Assembly: GCA_023230535.1 (NCBI GenBank)
Contig: JALNXC010000046.1
Span: 1 to 7,695 of the forward strand
DNA length: 7,695 nucleotides
Direction: 5' to 3'
Source: Alkaliphilus sp.
Lineage (GTDB): Bacteria > Bacillota > Clostridia > Peptostreptococcales > Natronincolaceae
Shown here piece after piece: positions 1 to 5,968 of this stretch (position 1 is its first letter; each line of letters begins with the position of its first letter). A model generated the notes under the pieces. That model did no database searches. It had not been told where the DNA came from and saw only the letters and a program-made list of their open reading frames with translations. A program made the translations under genes and the position numbers.

Positions 1-111
1 ACAGATTCTATTACGGCAGGAGACCCAATTTATGTAATCGACCCGGAAACTTGTATTGATTGTGGTGCATGTGCAAACGTCTGTCCTGTAGATGCTCCGA
101 AACCTGAATAA
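1..111 (+). CDS. 2[4Fe-4S] ferredoxin, C-terminal part (5' end outside window)
   Basis: The frame is open from base 1 to TAA at 109-111 and gives 36 residues. They contain CIDCGACANVCP, the CxxCxxCxxxCP motif that binds one [4Fe-4S] cluster and lends one cysteine to the other. The context YVIDPETCIDCGACANVCPV followed by a short tail is typical of the roughly 55-60-residue clostridial ferredoxins, so about the first 20 residues, with the first cysteine motif, lie outside. Such proteins are soluble low-potential electron carriers for hydrogenases and pyruvate:ferredoxin oxidoreductase (family knowledge). The gene converges on the hsdR fragment at 238-867 and is followed by a strong hairpin terminator. 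A second, truncated copy of this 3' end lies at 5897-5968. This copy looks functional. Confidence 0.93.
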   Translation, partial: TDSITAGDPIYVIDPETCIDCGACANVCPVDAPKPE

Positions 112-141
112 AATTCAACAAAAGAGTAGGATTAGGTGCTT

Positions 142-171
142 TCACATAGGGATTGAATAAATCCTAAGTGA
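142..171. other. Imperfect hairpin in the ferredoxin-hsdR spacer
   Basis: The arms TCACATAGG (142-150) and CCTAAGTGA (163-171) pair over nine positions with one A-A mismatch and a 12-base loop. The equivalent stretch of copy B (about 5999-6028) keeps the left arm but has changed the right arm, so pairing is poor there. It may be a weak upstream pause or terminator element, or chance. No T-run follows it. Confidence 0.3.
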
Positions 172-197
172 ATAGTCTTAAAAATCAGCACAGTTAA

Positions 198-240
198 GGC
201 CACATTGGGGAATAAAATCTCCGGTGTGGTCTTTATTTTA
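198..240 (+). terminator. Rho-independent terminator of the ferredoxin gene
   Basis: The left arm GGCCACATTGGGG (198-210) pairs with CTCCGGTGTGGTC (219-231) through 13 pairs, four of them G-T, around an 8-base loop. The T-rich run TTTATTTTA follows on the plus strand. It ends the ferredoxin transcript and reaches the stop codon of the convergent hsdR copy at 238-240. On the minus strand the T-run is poor, so termination of hsdR here is less sure. Confidence 0.85.
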
Positions 241-867
241 TACTAAGCCGAAATATTTTTCAAAAATAGTATTTTTGAAATCGATTCTGAACGGCAGGAC
301 ATTACCGTCATTTATAGCATCTACCATGGTATAGGTATGGAGTTTTTCTCCGAATACTTGCTCCGTTGTTGAAAAAGCGGGATTGCGCCCCGATGGTGCA
401 TTAGCTGCAAAGATAGGTGTCCCTGTAAAGCCAAATATATGGTAGTTTTTAAAGCTTTTGATGATGGCCTTATGCATTTCCCCGAACTGGGATCTGTGAC
501 ATTCATCAAAGATCAAAATTACATGTTTATTATAGATATCGTGTTTCTTATTCCTTTTGATAAAAACATCTAATTTTTGAATGGCGGTCACTATGATTTT
601 ATAATCTTCATATCCTCCACGCCGGTTTTTATTCTCCAATTGCCTCTGCAGGACCTTGGTAGAACTATTACCGTTAGCAGCTCCTTTTTCAAAGCGATCA
701 TATTCCTTCATGATCTGATAATCCGGGTCTTTTCTGTCTACCACAAAAATAACCTTGTCTATTGTAGGTATCTCTGTGACCAAGATAGCCGCCTTAAAAG
801 ATGTTAAAGTTTTGCCGGAGCCCCGGTGGCAAAATAATGGAGCCCAAATGTTTAATCTAGCCCGCAT
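238..867 (-). pseudogene. hsdR: Type I restriction subunit R, doubly truncated copy A
   Basis: HsdR is the nuclease and DNA-translocating subunit of type I restriction systems, normally about 1000 residues. Here 209 residues remain. Visible are motif I GSGKT (16-20), FVVDRKD (42-48), the DEAD-box-type motif DECH (121-124) and GFTGTP (146-151, motif III), ending in LPFRIDF. The next residues jump to FEKYFGLV and stop, the same last eight residues as copy B at 6095. Compared with copy B, 1539 bp (513 codons) are missing exactly in frame, removing motifs V and VI and the C-terminal helical domain. The N-terminal nuclease domain is absent too: a stop lies at 874-876, and the residues before GSGKT do not look like the usual IWHTTGSGKT, so homology seems to begin there. 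The ATG at 867 has no convincing ribosome site. It cannot work as a restriction subunit; a residual ATP-binding peptide is conceivable but unlikely. Confidence 0.9.
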
Positions 868-948
868 TACCTTTTACTTTATTAAACTAAGTCATAATAA
901 GATAAATATTTACAGATTGGCTACATAACTCTAACTGTTTACTAAGTT

Positions 949-3165
949 TTATTGGTTAATTTCCTCACCTGTAATAGAATTAAATACAAATTGCTTTACA
1001 ACTTCTTTGGTATCATAAGTGTATTTTGTGAATTTTATCTCTTTTTGGTTTTCATGGTAGCTCATTTCATAAACCATACGCACACCGTCTTCTATAATTT
1101 CTTTTGTGCCTATGAAATATGGATAATAACTATGTACCTTATAAAAATCTTCAAGTCTGTTAGATACCTCTACAGAAACGCCCAAATCAGCAAGTAAAAT
1201 GTGCTCAAAATCTCTATAATCACCAATGTCCGCTTTGCGACCAATCTTAGAAAGATATTCTTTTGCATAGACCCATTCTTGCTCTGTTAAATTCTTTCTA
1301 TCACTGTCATTTTCACCAAAAATTCTATTATGATATTTTAAAGGAAACATTTCCTTAACAGATGAAGCATAGCCACTACCATCTTTAGGATATTTAATAT
1401 CAACTTCATTATTGTTTTTTAAGGTAACAACAGCAGGAATAATGCCAGTACCCGAATTTTTCTCAAAATTATTGTTTACAAAGCCATAGTAACCAACCAT
1501 TGTTAAAGTATATATTTTTGTAATATCACCATCTTTTTCTGTTCCTAAAACAATATGTCCTTCTCCAAAACATTCTTCATCTAAATAGCGATTAACTGTG
1601 TCAGAAAGAGCCCTAATAACTGCTTGGTCATGGCTTAGAGTTTTGTTATTTGCATAGTAAGATTCTGCCTCACTATAATACACATGAATAATGTCGTTTC
1701 CTATCCCATGAAAATCTGTGGAGCCTGTACCATACAGCGGTTGAATATCTAAACGAATTAGCCAATCTCCTTCTTCTATGACACCCTGTTTATTATAATA
1801 AATCTGTCGACCTTCATTGTATTTTCTATCATTTCTGGATAGCTCAATAGCGTACCTATCGGCAGGGGTTCCGCAAAGGGCTGCAATTTCATTTGTTGGT
1901 AAATACTTGAGTGCTTCTAAGAAAGAATACAGTTGGAAAATTTGTTCTTTTGGAGCAAGGCAATTAGTAGGCTCAGTTATGAAAAAGTTATTTTCCTCAT
2001 TAAAAACACGAAGTTGCGATTCTTTGCAGTTAGCACCTCTCATATCATATAAAAATTTGACAGCTCCACTCTTTACAAAGGTAAAATCTTTGGATACCAC
2101 CAATCCAAAATTATCTGGTGGCAAATAAAGGGCGGAAGGATCCTCATCCACAAGTTTACCTATGGTTTTTGTAATTTCAAATGGTTCCAAATCAGATAGA
2201 TAATTTCCAGTCATGGGAAATTCTCTACTCATCTTTTGGTTAGTAGCAAATCCAATTCCAAAAGAAAATACTGCAATTATAGCAACTAATACCACCCAAA
2301 ATTTTGGCTTTTTATAGTTTAATACATTCTCAATTCTTTCCTTTGTATCACCCTCACCAAAGGCAAGAGGAGTTGCATGGATTATTTTTTTATGTGCAGA
2401 AAACTGTAAAAGAGACTGGGAATATTCTGCTCTAATGTCAGTGTCCATATTCTTCATCACCGCTTCATCGCAAGAAAGTTCCATATCCTTACCCGAAAGA
2501 ACAAAAGCAATCCAGACCAAAGGATTAAACCAATGTAAAGATAAAGCAATAAAGCCTAACATCCTTGTGATATGGTCTAACCTTTTTATATGGCATAATT
2601 CGTGGGCAATAATATATTTTTGTTCATTCTCTAAAAGTGAAGATGGAATATAAATTTTGGGACGTATCATACCAAGTACAAAGGCCGTGGAAATATGATC
2701 AGTAAGATAGATGTTGTCTTTTACCGGAGTCGATGTAGCTAAGCTACGTTTCAGTTTTCTATAAGAAATCACGCTGTAAATAGCCATCACAACAATGCCT
2801 AAAATCCATATAATCTCACCTATAAATAGCCAAATCTGGATAGGATTAATACTTGCACCTATATCTGTCGGGACAGGCAAAATTGGATTTATCACATTAT
2901 CAATAACTGCCATTCCTGTGCTAATCTGGGGTGCTTGGCTGTAAATAATATCTTGTGGAATTGGTTGTTTGGCAACAGGAATAAGGCTTAAGGCACTCTC
3001 GAAGGACAAAGGGCAAAGTAATCTTAACAGTACCACACCCCACAAGGCATAGGAGAAAATCTTAGGCGTTTTTTTTAAAACTAGTCTTGCTAACAGCACT
3101 AAAATAATCACATAACTTGCAACAAGACTCATATTGAGGACTGATAAAAATAATTTATCAAGCAT
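949..3165 (-). CDS. BlaR1-type M56 membrane metallopeptidase with long C-terminal extension
   Basis: This 738-residue protein has hydrophobic segments near 10-29, 36-52, 111-131, 201-222 and 288-305. The zinc peptidase motif HELCH is at 188-192, with the downstream glutamate in MELSCDEAV (229). These are the marks of peptidase family M56 (BlaR1/MecR1), polytopic membrane sensors that on receiving a signal cleave or inactivate a BlaI-type repressor. Residues about 315-738 replace the penicillin-binding sensor domain of classic BlaR1. I see no SxxK/SxN/KTG transpeptidase set there, and I cannot assign the domain. The ATG at 3163-3165 follows AAGGAGG (3173-3179) with a 7-base gap and overlaps by one base the stop of a short frame that looks like the end of blaI. 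That overlap fits the usual blaI-blaR1 coupled operon, but the repressor body is missing. A beta-lactam role is not supported; a cell-envelope or peptide-antibiotic signal is possible. Confidence 0.88.
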   Translation of the reverse strand: MLDKLFLSVLNMSLVASYVIILVLLARLVLKKTPKIFSYALWGVVLLRLLCPLSFESALSLIPVAKQPIPQDIIYSQAPQISTGMAVIDNVINPILPVPTDIGASINPIQIWLFIGEIIWILGIVVMAIYSVISYRKLKRSLATSTPVKDNIYLTDHISTAFVLGMIRPKIYIPSSLLENEQKYIIAHELCHIKRLDHITRMLGFIALSLHWFNPLVWIAFVLSGKDMELSCDEAVMKNMDTDIRAEYSQSLLQFSAHKKIIHATPLAFGEGDTKERIENVLNYKKPKFWVVLVAIIAVFSFGIGFATNQKMSREFPMTGNYLSDLEPFEITKTIGKLVDEDPSALYLPPDNFGLVVSKDFTFVKSGAVKFLYDMRGANCKESQLRVFNEENNFFITEPTNCLAPKEQIFQLYSFLEALKYLPTNEIAALCGTPADRYAIELSRNDRKYNEGRQIYYNKQGVIEEGDWLIRLDIQPLYGTGSTDFHGIGNDIIHVYYSEAESYYANNKTLSHDQAVIRALSDTVNRYLDEECFGEGHIVLGTEKDGDITKIYTLTMVGYYGFVNNNFEKNSGTGIIPAVVTLKNNNEVDIKYPKDGSGYASSVKEMFPLKYHNRIFGENDSDRKNLTEQEWVYAKEYLSKIGRKADIGDYRDFEHILLADLGVSVEVSNRLEDFYKVHSYYPYFIGTKEIIEDGVRMVYEMSYHENQKEIKFTKYTYDTKEVVKQFVFNSITGEEINQ

Positions 3166-3224
3166 TATTTTCCCTCCTTGTATTTATCAATAAGCTCTTG
3201 TATTTGCTTAACCTCAGAACTGGT
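3165..3224 (-). pseudogene. blaI: Probable blaI repressor gene remnant (last ~19 codons)
   Basis: One frame away from the small ORF at 3158-3430, the minus strand reads TSSEVKQIQELIDKYKEGK and stops at TAA 3165-3167, which overlaps the ATG of the M56 gene as TAATG. BlaI/MecI repressors commonly end in such a charged helix (a pattern like LSxEEIxELKxLLDK), and blaI normally lies directly before blaR1. The likeness and position are seen; the assignment is inference. The winged-helix DNA-binding part is absent from the window: the sequence upstream belongs to an unrelated small ORF. The alternative is that this frame is the natural end of the small ORF, shifted by a one-base change. Confidence 0.55.
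3173..3179 (-). promoter_or_regulatory. Ribosome binding site of the M56 gene
   Basis: The minus strand reads AAGGAGG, seven bases before the ATG at 3163-3165. It fixes the start of the M56 gene and lies inside the residual blaI reading frame, as in translationally coupled pairs. Confidence 0.85.
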
Positions 3225-3541
3225 GGTATAAGTGTAATACCAAAGTATGCAAGATTCATTTCTGGATGTTTTAACGAATGCCAATAGCAACGAATTGAAT
3301 TAAATTCAGGCAATAACGGTTCGATAAAATCATCATTTATTTTAATATACTTAATTCCAGGTTCGTATCCATCAAATCTTTGGCTTACTTTAGGATCATT
3401 TTCAATGATCCCAAACTCATGATATGCCATATTTGCCCAGCCCCTTGGTTTAAATAATTTCATTACTAATAAATTTACTTGTATTCATCAAAGAAACTTA
3501 GATTCTCTACTTCTATTTCCAATCTATATTTTTAATTATAC

Positions 3542-4849
3542 CTATTTCTTAATATACCTCGTATTTTTACCTTTTCCTATTTTTTTAATAATTCCTTCAT
3601 CAATCATTTCCTTAATTGTATTTATTGCATGGGTAGATTTTATCCCCATAACTCTTTCTATATCTTTTCTTGTGATTTCATTTTGTTCCTTGAATAAATT
3701 TATTATAGGCAGATATTTCTGGTCTAATATATTCTGCTTAGAGCTATTAATAGGTTTAACTTCCCTGTTGAAATTTGGCAAAATAACTCTAAAGGCCCCT
3801 TGGGCATTTTCAAATATAGGCTCTAAGCCTGAATTCCTATAGCTGGAAATTATTTTACTTATGCCGGTTCCATAGGCTTCTATCAATTTTAATCTGTAAA
3901 ATAGGGCTGCTAATTTTTCATTTCTAGCTTGTGATGCACCCATTTTTGCTGCTTCCAAAGATAAACCTGGCACCAATCCACCTAGGGAAATCATTTCTAA
4001 TCGATCTGAATATATATTAACAAGCGTACTTCCACTAAAAGAATAATCTCTATGAACTATAGCATTTAATAAGGCTTCTCGAATTGCATCTTCTGGATAA
4101 TCTCTTACATCAACCCTCATTAAATCATGAAAGCTGGCTTTTGTTCCATTATAGAAATCGATGAGCCTATAGGCTTCAGAAAGCTGTGCAAATAAAGAAC
4201 CAGAAATTTCTTTCCTATCTTTAAATATTGATTTATCTGAACCTTGAAAAATTGCAACCTTTATAGAGTGCTTGCATTGGTCTGATAAAAGCAGTCCCAT
4301 ATTGGTGTAAATTTTATCCGATGTCATAATTCCTAAGTTTTCCATTTGTATTTGTGTAAAATCTATTTTTCTTTCTGCAAACTCTTTAGACAAAGTATTA
4401 AAAGTCAAATTTTGTAGCAAAGACCGACTTGTTTCAAAAGAATCACCATCTGCATCTTTTATCATGCTACGAATTGCATCTTCAGTAGCTGGTGATGATG
4501 CTGTGCCACTTCGGACATAAACACCAGATGGCTTAATACCTTTATCCAGCAAATAATATGGCTTTTTAGTTCCTTCTTCAACAATTATTCTAATAATTGT
4601 TTTCCCGCTAAATTCCAATAATTCCACCCTTGTAAACATTAATATATCTGGTTTTATGCTGTCTTTGAGGCTATTTGATATTTGCTGCATTACATAATTA
4701 GCATCATGGACTCCAATGATATCACCATTATCTGACACACCAATATAAATCTCACCACCTCTAGTATTAGCAAAAGCAATAACTTCTTTTCTAATGCTAG
4801 GTGTATATATCTCCTTTAACTCAACACTTTCATTTTCACTAAGCTTCAT
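3542..4849 (-). CDS. AlbA_2 / HATPase_c_4 / winged-helix putative transcriptional regulator
   Basis: The domain order is clear (numbering from the upstream ATG at 4861; subtract four for the start used here). An AlbA_2 (Schlafen-type, formerly AAA_4) domain covers about 8-130, with ELKE followed by AFANTRGGEIYIGVSDNGDIIG. A GHKL-type ATPase of the HATPase_c_4 class covers about 255-365, with EALLNAIVHRDY (262-273), SDRLEMISLGGL (285-296) and GTGI (331-334). A C-terminal winged helix lies at about 385-437. Proteins of this build are annotated as ATP-binding, DNA-binding regulators and sometimes mislabelled RecG-like; targets are mostly unknown. I prefer the ATG at 4847-4849 because GGTGAT lies at the right distance for a full AGGAGGTGAT-type site; the ATG at 4859-4861 is the alternative. 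The gene has its own promoter with two direct repeats on it, suggesting self-regulation. It looks intact. Confidence 0.88.
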   Translation of the reverse strand: MKLSENESVELKEIYTPSIRKEVIAFANTRGGEIYIGVSDNGDIIGVHDANYVMQQISNSLKDSIKPDILMFTRVELLEFSGKTIIRIIVEEGTKKPYYLLDKGIKPSGVYVRSGTASSPATEDAIRSMIKDADGDSFETSRSLLQNLTFNTLSKEFAERKIDFTQIQMENLGIMTSDKIYTNMGLLLSDQCKHSIKVAIFQGSDKSIFKDRKEISGSLFAQLSEAYRLIDFYNGTKASFHDLMRVDVRDYPEDAIREALLNAIVHRDYSFSGSTLVNIYSDRLEMISLGGLVPGLSLEAAKMGASQARNEKLAALFYRLKLIEAYGTGISKIISSYRNSGLEPIFENAQGAFRVILPNFNREVKPINSSKQNILDQKYLPIINLFKEQNEITRKDIERVMGIKSTHAINTIKEMIDEGIIKKIGKGKNTRYIKK

Positions 4850-4865
4850 TCTATCACCCATTCCG

Positions 4866-4901
4866 CCAGTATTCTATCAGTATCTACCAGTATTCTATCA
4901 G
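4866..4901. repeat. Two 15-bp direct repeats, 21-bp period, candidate operator
   Basis: The plus strand carries CCAGTATTCTATCAG at 4866-4880 and again, without mismatch, at 4887-4901. The 21-bp period is two helical turns, so a protein bound to both would sit on one face of the DNA. The repeats lie just before the start of the AlbA_2 regulator gene, and the distal one covers its -10 hexamer. This is the usual layout of a repressor operator; the regulator itself is the obvious candidate (inference). Confidence 0.7.
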
Positions 4902-4920
4902 TTAGTATGCGGTATTACAA
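4892..4920 (-). promoter_or_regulatory. Sigma-A-type promoter of the AlbA_2 regulator gene
   Basis: On the minus strand TTGTAA (4915-4920) is followed after 17 bases by TAGAAT (4892-4897), close to TTGACA and TATAAT. The start of transcription would fall near 4880-4885, inside the repeat pair, giving a leader of about 35 bases. The second TAGAAT, in the proximal repeat, has no good -35. Confidence 0.6.
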
Positions 4921-5020
4921 GTTTTTTTAATCATTATTTTTATAATCCTATGCAAAAATCTCTTAAATTTACTTAAAAGTTCCTGAAACCCTTCTGCTTA
5001 TTAAGCATTAAACTAGATAA

Positions 5021-5455
5021 TCAATCTATATCTGCATCTATCAATTCATGGCTATTTTTTGCTGGCCGAATAGAAAACCCTGTTACTTTATCTTCTACAA
5101 AATTATAAATTAGCAAAAAACTTTGAACATCTTTTGCTTCATCATTATGAGTAGCAACAAGAAATAGATAGTTTTCAGTTCCTTTGGTCCATTCCCTTGT
5201 CATAACATTATTATCACCCTTAAATAAGGATATATGGTAGTCATCTAAATTTATATCAAAATCAAAATACTTCTTTGTATACTCTAAGGCTATAAGACTA
5301 AGCTTTTCTTTCAATTTATCATGTCCTTTTCCTTTTGAAAGCATGATATGAGGGGGGCTAGCTAAGTCTAATTGATTTATTAATTTGCTATAGATAAAAA
5401 TAAGGATAAAAAGTATAAGAATAAATAAAATTTTTTTCTTTTTTATACTTGACAC
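5021..5455 (-). CDS. Single-pass membrane or secreted protein of unknown function
   Basis: This 144-residue protein starts at GTG 5453-5455, five bases after AGGAGGTG (5461-5468), a near-perfect ribosome site that settles the start. The N-terminus has four lysines (KKKK, residues 5-8), then a hydrophobic stretch at about 9-23 (ILFILILFILIFIYS), an uncleaved anchor or signal peptide with no lipobox cysteine. The remaining ~115 residues would lie outside the cell and contain alternating strands around MTREWTKGTENYLFLVATH and VQSFLLIYNFVEDKVTGFSI, resembling a small mixed alpha/beta domain. I do not recognise the family. It stands between the AlbA_2 gene and the stub at 5578-5643, with no clear promoter of its own. 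Confidence 0.75.
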   Translation of the reverse strand: MSSIKKKKILFILILFILIFIYSKLINQLDLASPPHIMLSKGKGHDKLKEKLSLIALEYTKKYFDFDINLDDYHISLFKGDNNVMTREWTKGTENYLFLVATHNDEAKDVQSFLLIYNFVEDKVTGFSIRPAKNSHELIDADID

Positions 5456-5460
5456 TAAGG

Positions 5461-5468
5461 CACCTCCT
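5461..5468 (-). promoter_or_regulatory. Strong ribosome binding site for the GTG-started membrane protein
   Basis: The minus strand reads AGGAGGTG five bases before GTG 5453-5455. The match to the 16S tail is eight bases, which decides the non-ATG start. Confidence 0.85.
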
Positions 5469-5577
5469 ATAAATAATATAATAAAATTCCTCTTACTCTA
5501 TAGATTTAAAATATTATTTATTTTTTTCTTTCTTTTTTTAAATTTATTATAGAAATTATCTATTGAGGCCTCTGGTC

Positions 5578-5643
5578 CTAAGTTGGGAGCAAGCTTTCCC
5601 ACTCATCATATTTTTCATCATACCACTCTTCTATTTTATTCAT
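5578..5643 (-). pseudogene. 21-codon ORF with strong ribosome site, possible methyltransferase 5' stub
   Basis: ATG 5641-5643 follows AGGAGG (5650-5655) with a 6-base gap, a signal too good to be chance. The product begins MNKIEEWYDEKYDEW and stops at TAG (5578-5580) after 21 codons. The opening resembles the first residues of small class I SAM-dependent methyltransferases that start with a pattern like MNKxExxYDxxYDEWxRLxRH (from memory). After that the sequence no longer follows the pattern and ends at once, so this is probably the head of a gene whose body was lost. It could instead be a genuine acidic micropeptide. Between it and the gene at 5021 lie an A/T-rich tract (5510-5560) and an 8-bp palindrome GAGGCCTC (5565-5572), with no clear promoter. 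Confidence 0.45.
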
Positions 5644-5711
5644 ACTTTCCCTCCTCTTCGCTAATTTGTTTTTATCAATTGTGTCTCCTAATTTAGCAGC
5701 TATGCAACTGA

Positions 5712-5906
5712 TGTTTATGGTAATCTGAAAGTACAACAAAAATACAAAAAGTAATTGCCGGCACTAGCTTTAAATTATACCCTATTAAGTAACTACACTT
5801 ATAGGGAGGAAAGGAAGTGCTGACAATTGCTCAAGTTAATTATATACGAGAATTATATTTTTTAGAAGGCAAAACTTATTCTGATATATGTAAAGCGACC
5901 GGGAAA
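5712..5906 (+). mobile_element. IS21-family element, left-end remnant
   Basis: A left end of IS21 type is followed by the first codons of istA and then cut off inside the ferredoxin remnant. The left edge is uncertain: TGTTTATGG at 5712 is a candidate terminus, because IS21 ends start with TG, and two related motifs follow (GTAATCTGAAAGTACAA near 5720, GTAATTGCCGGCA near 5751) like the multiple terminal repeats of this family. The right edge is 5897-5906, where GACCGGGAAA could belong to either partner. No istB or right end is present, so the element cannot move by itself. Confidence 0.6.
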
Positions 5907-5948
5907 CTTGCATCGATTGTGGCGCATGTGCGGATGTATGTCCTGTAG
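5817..5948 (+). pseudogene. istA: IS21 transposase istA, 5' stub fused to ferredoxin remnant
   Basis: GTG 5817-5819 follows GGGAGG (5804-5809) at seven bases. The first 30 residues, MLTIAQVNYIRELYFLEGKT then YSDICKATGK, match the start of IstA, an N-terminal helix-turn-helix in which the first helix follows M-L-T-x-A-Q and the recognition region normally continues into a TVKKY-like stretch. After K30 the frame runs out of phase through the ferredoxin remnant and stops at 5946-5948, so the last 13 residues are not IstA. IstA normally has about 400-550 residues and carries a DDE integrase core, all missing here. It is a dead gene, useful as a scar showing where an IS21 recombined with the ferredoxin gene. 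Confidence 0.8.
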
Positions 5949-5968
5949 ATACTCTGAAACCTGAATAA
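5897..5968 (+). pseudogene. Ferredoxin 3' remnant (copy B)
   Basis: The frame DRETCIDCGACADVCPVDTLK ends at TAA 5966-5968 and matches the ferredoxin at 40-111 codon for codon, keeping all four cysteines of the second cluster motif. The front of the gene has been replaced by the istA stub, which reads in a different frame, so no ferredoxin can be made. Substitutions such as A-to-T and P-to-L near the end suggest it is drifting or came from a related allele. Confidence 0.88.

Larger units (their letters stand above)
40..264 (+). repeat. Duplicated ferredoxin/hsdR junction, copy A
   Basis: This 225-bp block holds the last 23 ferredoxin codons plus stop, the intergenic hairpin region, and the last eight codons plus stop of hsdR. 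It aligns without gaps to 5897-6121 with about 28 mismatches by hand count (about 87.5% identity). Identity spans coding and non-coding parts alike, so the two are homologous loci rather than two genes of one family. Beyond 264 the copies differ because copy A carries a large hsdR deletion; a further 34 bp (266-299) matches 7662-7695 with 5 mismatches. Confidence 0.93.
3158..3430 (-). pseudogene. Small conserved-looking ORF (MAYHEFG...), probably 3'-truncated and fused out of frame
   Basis: I start it at the internal ATG 3428-3430 (MAYHEFG), with AGGGG about ten bases upstream. An earlier ATG at 3463 would add 11 residues (MKLFKPRGWAN) but lacks a ribosome site. The product resembles, from memory, short uncharacterised Bacillota proteins that begin MAYHEFG and contain a YWH...LAY.GITLIPP stretch. 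After ITLIPP the reading goes on as VLRLSKYKSLLINTRRENNA, a translation of the blaI-like tail in the wrong frame, and stops at 3158-3160, eight bases inside the M56 gene. The authentic reading therefore most likely ends near 3225 and the last ~20 residues are out-of-frame junk. Function unknown. Confidence 0.55.

Noticed and set aside
868..948. Short gap between hsdR copy A and the M56 gene
   Set aside because: Looked for a terminator or small gene; only AT-rich sequence without a convincing hairpin.
1817..2128. Plus-strand 103-codon ORF inside the M56 gene, and similar plus-strand ORFs at 577-807, 952-1197, 2435-2653, 6081-6365, 6596-6802 and 6924-7160
   Set aside because: Each lies opposite a minus-strand gene with clear family motifs and has no good ribosome site or recognisable protein; they are antisense shadows.
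3475..3534. Protein-like frame EIEVENLSFFDEYK before a stop, downstream of the AlbA_2 gene on the minus strand
   Set aside because: Fewer than 20 codons between stops with no start or ribosome site; it could be a gene tail remnant but cannot be supported.
4866..4901. Repeat pair as a CRISPR fragment
   Set aside because: Only two 15-bp units with a 6-bp gap; far too short for repeats and spacers, and placed on a promoter.
4995..5007. 13-bp palindrome TGCTTATTAAGCA after the membrane protein gene
   Set aside because: A one-base loop and no T-run, so not a terminator; too short and AT-rich to call an operator.
5510..5560. A/T-rich tract with TATAAT on the minus strand as a promoter for the 5021-5455 gene
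   Set aside because: No acceptable -35 sequence at 16-18 bases upstream.
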